Assembly (NCBI RefSeq): GCF_001896135.2
Contig: NZ_MPOH02000009.1
Location: forward strand, 722,847-758,978
Source of the DNA: Streptomyces phaeoluteigriseus
GTDB lineage: Bacteria; Actinomycetota; Actinomycetes; Streptomycetales; Streptomycetaceae
Length of the DNA stretch: 36,132 nt
Reading direction: 5' to 3'
Part shown: positions 31,644 through 36,132 of the stretch, in pieces
Numbering within the stretch: the first letter of the stretch is position 1
How the letters are laid out: each line of letters starts with the position of its first letter
Made by a program: the position numbers and the translations under genes
Notes under the pieces: model-generated
What the model was told of the DNA's origin: nothing
The model's input: only the letters and a program-made list of their open reading frames with translations
The model's database searches: none

Positions 31644-32069
31644 TCACAGAGCGGCTTCCGGCCGTCGGGCCGGCGGCAGGTCCTCCGGCAGCAGCGTGGT
31701 GAGGTCGGCGAGGCTGGGCGAACTCAGCCCGGCCAGCCGACGGGCCTGACTCGTCATCATCGTCTCCAGCAGTTGCCGGGCGAGCCGCGCGTTGCCGAAG
31801 GACCGCTCGCGCGGGAGAGCGTCCACATGGGCGCGCAGCGCCACGAGGGTGGTGTCGGCGCACTCGTACCCGGAGGCCGCGGCGTGCCGGGACACGATGG
31901 TGACCAGTTCGTCCGTGCTGTAGTCCTCGAACCGTACGAACTTGGAGAACCGGGACGTCAGACCCGGGTTGGAGGCCAGGAAGCGTTCCATCTCCTCGGT
32001 GTACCCGGCGACGACGACCACGATCTCGTCGCGGTGGTCCTCCATCAGTTTCAGCAGGGTGTCGACGCC
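31644..32069 (-). CDS. C-terminal segment of the EccA-like AAA protein, out of frame
   Basis: After a single-base loss at about 32067 the coding continues in this frame as VDTLLKLMEDHRDEIVVVVAG. YTEEMERFLASNPGLTSRFSKFVRFED follows, with sensor and arginine-finger residues of the second AAA module, then the lid helices and LTTLLPEDLPPARRPEAAL. In the first module the same motif stays in frame (GREAVDTLLKLMEDHRDDVVVVAAG). So this piece of about 141 residues belongs to the gene that starts at 34966. Confidence 0.8.
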   Translation of the reverse strand, partial: GVDTLLKLMEDHRDEIVVVVAGYTEEMERFLASNPGLTSRFSKFVRFEDYSTDELVTIVSRHAAASGYECADTTLVALRAHVDALPRERSFGNARLARQLLETMMTSQARRLAGLSSPSLADLTTLLPEDLPPARRPEAAL

Positions 32070-32990
32070 TCGCGGCCGAAGTCGTTGGACGAGCCCTCGG
32101 GCGTGAGGGTGTAGGCCTCGTCGATGAACAGCACCCCGCCCAGCGCGCTGGTGAAGACGTCCTTGGTGCGCTGGGCGGTGTGGCCGACGTACTGACCCAC
32201 CAGGTCCGCCCGCGCCACCTCCACCAGGGAGTCGCGGGGGAGCACTCCCAGCGAGTGCAGGAGCTTCGCGTACAGCCGGGCGACGGTGGTCTTGCCGGTG
32301 CCCGGCGGCCCGCTGAAGACCAGGTGGTTGCTGATCCGGGGGGCGGGCAGCCCCGCGGCGATCCGCTGCCGGGCGTTGGTCAGCAGACTGACCAGGTCGG
32401 CGACCTCGTGCTTCACGGCGGCGAGCCCCACCATGGCGGTGAGTTCGGCCATCGGGTCGGACGTGTCGCCGGCATCCTGTGCCGAGCCGCCGACGGTCGC
32501 GGCCTCCGCGTCGCCGACGTCCTGCGGCAGCAGCAGCGTCAGGTCGTACTCCGCCGGGTCGGTCATGGCCGCGAGCCGGAACGCCTGCCGGTCCACCATG
32601 TCCTCGAACACGGCGCGGGCGGCGCGGCCGTTGCCGAAGGTCGCGTCGCGCGTCATCCGCTCGAAGCGTACGGCGAGGGCCTCCCGGGTCAGCGGCCCCA
32701 GCTCGAACTGGTGCCGGTGGCAGAGGCTCTCGGTGATCGTCACCAGTTCCTCCACCGCGTAGTTGTCGAACTCGATGGTGCGGGTGAAGCGGGAGGCGAG
32801 ACCCGGGTTGGCGGTCAGGAACGACTCCATCCGCTCGGAGTAGCCGGCCGCCACCACGACCACGTCGTCGCGGTGGTCCTCCATCAGTTTCAGCAGGGTG
32901 TCGACGGCCTCTCGGCCGAAGTCGTTGGACGAGCCCTCGGGCGTGAGGGTGTAGGCCTCGTCGATGAACAGCACCCCGCCCAGCGCGCTG
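32026..32990 (-). repeat. Two near-identical 125-bp segments in the two AAA modules
   Basis: Bases 32026-32150 and 32865-32990 (Walker B region of each module) are nearly identical. They differ by one missing base and one substitution, both near 32067-32074/32907-32915. The rest of the modules is much more diverged, so gene conversion between modules, or an assembly artefact, is likely. Confidence 0.85.
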
Positions 32991-34966
32991 CTGAACGCCT
33001 CGGTCGTCTTGATGGCCGTACCACCGATGACCTGCGCGACGAGATCGGCGCGGGCGACCTCGACCAGATGCCCGCTCCTGAGCACCCCCAGGTCGGCGAG
33101 GATGCTGCCGTAGAGGCGGGCGACGGTGGTCTTGCCGGTGCCGGGCGGCCCGGCGAAGATCAGATGCCGGCTCATCGAGGGGACCGGCATGCCGAGACGG
33201 CGCCGGCGTTCCGCGAGCTGGTTCAGGTTGACCAGCGTGTTCACCTGGTGCTTGACGTTCTCCAGACCGACGAGCGACTCCAGTTCGGCCAGCGGACCGT
33301 CGGTCTCCGGCTCGTTGCCGGACCCGCCCGGGGCGCCCTCCTCGCCGACCGCTTCGGCCGACTCGCCCAAGCTGTCCGCCAGGCCGTTGTCCGCGCTGGT
33401 CAACAGTTCGACCGTGAGCCGCCGGCTCGCGCGGCTCTGGCGCAGTCCCGCGCCCTTGTTGTCGCGTACGACGCACCGGGCGACGTCGACCGGTTCGGCG
33501 CTGTCGACCCGTACGCCGTCGCCCGTACTCCCGCTGATCTCACAGGCGTTGAGGACGGCCCGGCCGCCGCGCGACACCTGCACGCCGTGGGCCCTCGAAC
33601 CGTGCACCCGGACGCGTTCCAGAGTGATCTCGGCGCCGTCCCGCACACCGACCCCGGCGTCGGCGCTGTCGGCGATCTCGCAGTCCCGCAGGGTGCCCCG
33701 GCCGCGTTCGCCGACGAGGAGGCCCGTGCGGGCGGCGGACCTCAGCACGGTGTCGCTGATCTCGGGGTCGGAGTCGTCGTCGATGCTCACCGCGCAGCCG
33801 CCCGCGGACTCGACCTCGCACTGCTCGAGCCGGCCGCGGCCGTCGTCGGTGAACTCGATGCCGTGGCCGCCCGCGCCGGTGATCCGGGCGCGGCGCAGCA
33901 GGGGGTTGGCGGCGGAGCGCACCGAGATGCCGACGCCGGCCGCGTCCAGGACCTCCAGGCCTTCGAACTCGGCCGTGGAGTCGTCCGCGAGCTGCACCGC
34001 CCCAGCGGCGTCGGCGCAGTCGCTCACCACGGTGTCCCGCAACAGCGGGGAGCTGCCCTCGACGACCCGCACGGCGGCCTCGGTGGAGCCGTGGAACGAG
34101 CAGTCCTCCAGGGTTCCGCGGGAGCGGTCCAGGACGAGCAGCCCGCTCTTCTTGGTGCGTCGGGTGACACAGCCGCGCAGCATCGGGTCGGCCCCGCCGG
34201 AGATCACGATCCCGCTCTGCGCGATGGACTCGAACGAGGTCTCCTCGATCTCCGGGCGGGACATGCTGGTCACGAGCAACCCCACCGAGGTGTGGTGCAC
34301 GGCGCATCGCAGTACCCGGGTCGAGCTGTGGCCCTCCAGTGCGATGGCCGGCTTGTCGGTGCCGGAGATGTCGCAGCCCTCCACGGTGCCCCGCGCCTCG
34401 CCGCTCGCCAGGACGCCGTTGGCCCGCGCGCCCCGGATGCGGCAGTCGCGGACGAGGGGCCCGGCGGTCTCGCCGATGACCACCGCGGAGGTGCCGAAGT
34501 TCTCGAACACGCAGTCCTCGACGATGCTCGCGCTTTCCGACGAGTCGACGAGACCGGCCCCACCCGGGTTGCCGATCCGGCAGCCGCGGGCGGCCAGCGA
34601 GCCCTTGCCGCGGATCAGCAGCGCCGTCCATCCCGCACCGGTCACGGTGCATCCGTCGAGCGCGGCCTGTCCGGCCGGTACGTCCACGACCGCGGCCTCC
34701 TTGTCGCGGCCCCGCAGGGTCAGGGCGCTGAGCATCACGGCGTCGGCCATGAGGGTGACGGCGGTGCCGTCCCGCGGGCAGATCTCGACGGCCCCCGGCT
34801 CTCCCTCGCCGACGATCGTCACCCGGTGCCGGATGACGAGGTTCTCGGCGTAGCGGCCGGGGCGGACCCGGATCACCGCCCCGGTACGGGACTGGGTCAG
34901 TGCCTCACCGATCGTCTGGTAGCCGTCCGACCGTTCCGGGCCGACCGTGAGTATTTGCCGAGCCAC
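32051..34966 (-). CDS. EccA-like ATPase: beta-helix domain plus two CbxX/CfqX AAA modules
   Basis: It starts at GTG 34966 with a perfect AGGAGG 8 bases upstream. Residues about 5-500 are a right-handed parallel beta-helix (repeated units such as GCTVTGAGWTALLIRGKGSL, GCDISGTDKPAIALEGHSST). Two AAA modules follow, with Walker A GPPGTGKTT at about 606 and 886 and Walker B GVLFIDEAYTL in each. T7SS EccA proteins are CbxX/CfqX AAA ATPases acting on Esx-type substrates; the beta-helix fusion is an actinobacterial variant. In module 1 the pore loop is AQVIGGTA, lacking the aromatic of GQYVGHTA in module 2. The frame breaks at about 32067, ending in STPC; the true C-terminus is the adjoining entry (total about 1,108 residues). 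Confidence 0.88.
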   Translation of the reverse strand: MARQILTVGPERSDGYQTIGEALTQSRTGAVIRVRPGRYAENLVIRHRVTIVGEGEPGAVEICPRDGTAVTLMADAVMLSALTLRGRDKEAAVVDVPAGQAALDGCTVTGAGWTALLIRGKGSLAARGCRIGNPGGAGLVDSSESASIVEDCVFENFGTSAVVIGETAGPLVRDCRIRGARANGVLASGEARGTVEGCDISGTDKPAIALEGHSSTRVLRCAVHHTSVGLLVTSMSRPEIEETSFESIAQSGIVISGGADPMLRGCVTRRTKKSGLLVLDRSRGTLEDCSFHGSTEAAVRVVEGSSPLLRDTVVSDCADAAGAVQLADDSTAEFEGLEVLDAAGVGISVRSAANPLLRRARITGAGGHGIEFTDDGRGRLEQCEVESAGGCAVSIDDDSDPEISDTVLRSAARTGLLVGERGRGTLRDCEIADSADAGVGVRDGAEITLERVRVHGSRAHGVQVSRGGRAVLNACEISGSTGDGVRVDSAEPVDVARCVVRDNKGAGLRQSRASRRLTVELLTSADNGLADSLGESAEAVGEEGAPGGSGNEPETDGPLAELESLVGLENVKHQVNTLVNLNQLAERRRRLGMPVPSMSRHLIFAGPPGTGKTTVARLYGSILADLGVLRSGHLVEVARADLVAQVIGGTAIKTTEAFSSALGGVLFIDEAYTLTPEGSSNDFGREAVDTLLKLMEDHRDDVVVVAAGYSERMESFLTANPGLASRFTRTIEFDNYAVEELVTITESLCHRHQFELGPLTREALAVRFERMTRDATFGNGRAARAVFEDMVDRQAFRLAAMTDPAEYDLTLLLPQDVGDAEAATVGGSAQDAGDTSDPMAELTAMVGLAAVKHEVADLVSLLTNARQRIAAGLPAPRISNHLVFSGPPGTGKTTVARLYAKLLHSLGVLPRDSLVEVARADLVGQYVGHTAQRTKDVFTSALGGVLFIDEAYTLTPEGSSNDFGREASTPC

Positions 34967-35040
34967 GCCTCGAACCTCCTTGTGCTGCTGCGGTAGTTGG
35001 CGTTGTGCGCCGCACATCTTGTGTGCATATCATGCGACTC
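34967..35040. promoter_or_regulatory. Divergent promoter region of the EccA-like and mycosin-like genes
   Basis: Only about 74 bp separate the GTG at 34966 (reverse) from the mycosin start. The segment must hold both promoters. An A/T-richer patch (ttgtgtgcatatcatg) lies next to the protease start. I see no clear dyad and no ribosome binding site for the protease. Confidence 0.4.
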
Positions 35041-36132
35041 ATGTGGAATGCCATGAAAGGCCGGAGTGCGGGTCTCGCGCTGGCGATCGCCGTGGTCCTG
35101 CCGGTCACGGGCGGGCCGGCCTTCGCCGCGCCGGCCGCCCCGTCGGAGAGTCCCGGTGCCGACGACCCGGGCGCCACGCTGCTGCCTCCGCTGCCCCTCC
35201 GGCTCGGCGCGGGCAACCCCTGCACCGGGGCCTCGGAGCAGACGGCCACCGGCGCGGCGTGGTCGCAGACGGCGCTCGGGCTGTCCCGCGCCCAGCGGAT
35301 CTCCCGCGGCGCCGGGGTGACCGTCGCGGTGGTCGACACCGGCGTCGCCTCCGGCGTTTCCAGCCTGTCCGGCAGGGTGCGGGCCGTCGGCGGGGCGGGC
35401 GCGGACTGCGTGGGCCACGGCACGTTCGCCGCCGGCCTGATCGCCGCCGCACCGGAGAAGGGCAGCGGCATCACCGGGATCGCCCCGCAGGCGCAGATCC
35501 TGGCCCTCTCCGCCACCGACGACCGCGGTGTCCCCTCCACGGAACGCGTGGCCGCCGCCATCCGTACGGCCGCGGACCGCGGCGCACAGGTCATCTACGT
35601 CGGTCAGGCCCTGCGCGCCGGCAGGGCCGAACTCACCGCGGCCGTCGCCCACGCCACCCGGCGCGACGCACTGGTCGTCGCTCCCGCCGCACCCGACGCG
35701 GTGCCCCGTGCGGAGCAGGGGCCGGGCGGCGAGATGCCCGAGGGTCCCTACTGGCCGGCCGCCGCGCCCGGCGCGCTCGCCGTCGTGGACTTCGGCCCCG
35801 GCGGCGTACGGCAGAGGAACGCGCCGCCCGCACACGAGCCCGACCTCTCCGCGCCCGGCAGCGCGATGGTCAGCGTCGGCCCCAAGGGCTCCGGCCACTA
35901 CATCGGTTCCGGCGCCTCGCTGGCGGCGGCGGGCGTCGCGGGCACCGCCGCGCTCGTACGCGCCTATCACCCCGACCTCACGGCGGCAGAGGTCACCCGC
36001 CGGCTGCTGGACACCGCCTACCCCTCGGACACCCCCCGCCTCGACCCGTACGCCGCCCTGTCCCTGGTCCAGGACCGCACGACGGCCCCCGCGCAGCCCC
36101 CCGCCCCGGCACAGATGCCACCCCCGACCGAC
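35041..36132 (+). CDS. Mycosin-like S8 serine protease of a T7SS, partial
   Basis: At least 364 residues, running off the window. A Sec-type signal peptide (MKGRSAGLALAIAVVLPVTG, cleavage near AFA/APA) precedes an S8 subtilase domain. Catalytic residues (numbered from ATG 35041) are D99 in VAVVDTGVA, H126 in CVGHGTFAAG and S293 in GSGASLAAAGVAG. C61 and C123 could form the mycosin disulfide. The oxyanion-hole Asn expected in an AAGN-type motif is replaced: the segment reads LVVAPAAPDA. The GTS box is GAS. Low-complexity Pro-rich sequence follows from about 348, as in mycosins before their C-terminal membrane anchor. ATGs at 35032 and 35053 are alternatives. Confidence 0.85.
   Translation, partial: MWNAMKGRSAGLALAIAVVLPVTGGPAFAAPAAPSESPGADDPGATLLPPLPLRLGAGNPCTGASEQTATGAAWSQTALGLSRAQRISRGAGVTVAVVDTGVASGVSSLSGRVRAVGGAGADCVGHGTFAAGLIAAAPEKGSGITGIAPQAQILALSATDDRGVPSTERVAAAIRTAADRGAQVIYVGQALRAGRAELTAAVAHATRRDALVVAPAAPDAVPRAEQGPGGEMPEGPYWPAAAPGALAVVDFGPGGVRQRNAPPAHEPDLSAPGSAMVSVGPKGSGHYIGSGASLAAAGVAGTAALVRAYHPDLTAAEVTRRLLDTAYPSDTPRLDPYAALSLVQDRTTAPAQPPAPAQMPPPTD

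Noticed and set aside
32180..34996. A 938-codon open frame opposite the EccA-like gene
   Set aside because: It is a GC-bias shadow of the beta-helix gene: no domain pattern, no ribosome binding site, and the opposite strand has clear AAA motifs.
1..36132. tRNA, rRNA or intact integrase/attachment site marking an inserted island
   Set aside because: No tRNA-like cloverleaf, integrase or paired direct repeat was seen at the borders near 7 kb or 25 kb, so an island origin is not claimed.

Overview
The window is high-GC actinobacterial chromosome, almost certainly Streptomyces. The evidence is strong third-position GC codon bias, frequent GTG starts, a crowd of TetR/MarR/MerR regulators, a SpoIIE-type phosphatase, a Streptomyces-type extracellular contractile injection system (eCIS) and accessory genes of a type VII secretion system (T7SS). 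All calls come from reading the sequence; no search was run.

Left block (1-7,000): one end of an eCIS locus. It holds the start of a reverse-strand eCIS-neighbour gene, an ABM monooxygenase-like gene, a DUF4157 protein with an ADP-ribosyltransferase-like C-terminus (putative cargo), tail sheath, inner tube, a tail-assembly-chaperone-like gene, a DUF6760 protein and a very long Pro/Ala/Thr-rich protein with VQR/AQR repeats. The second tube, LysM, spike, gp25, baseplate, fibre, tape-measure and ATPase genes expected next are absent. The locus stops inside the Pro-rich gene and gives way to unrelated genes.

Middle block (7,000-25,200): a patchwork of small regulator-plus-enzyme modules. In order these are an isochorismatase-like hydrolase; TetR plus a small membrane protein; two GNATs flanking an IS5 relic; crotonase plus TetR; MarR convergent with a PPOX/SnoaL/MBL/VOC operon; TetR divergent from a VOC gene; a SpoIIE phosphatase; MerR-HEAT plus HEAT; and an FAD-linked oxidoreductase. 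Between them lie gene relics (IS5 transposase, a possible GH78 rhamnosidase, SPL-like radical SAM, amidase) and several clear operator-like palindromes.

Right block (25,200-36,132): T7SS accessory genes. A SorC-family regulator is 8 bp from a T7SS-associated SseB-like protein, followed by a huge repeat-rich protein ending in an ART-like fold and a membrane-anchored ChW-repeat protein. Convergent to these is an EccA-like protein (beta-helix plus two CbxX/CfqX AAA modules), divergent from a mycosin-like S8 protease that runs off the window. EccB-E and Esx proteins are not in view.

At least five genes look broken by single-base shifts (about 4.5, 6.4/6.6, 27.0, 29.8 and 32.07 kb). Either the assembly carries indel errors in GC-rich repeats or these secretion loci are decaying; this must be settled before deciding which systems work.
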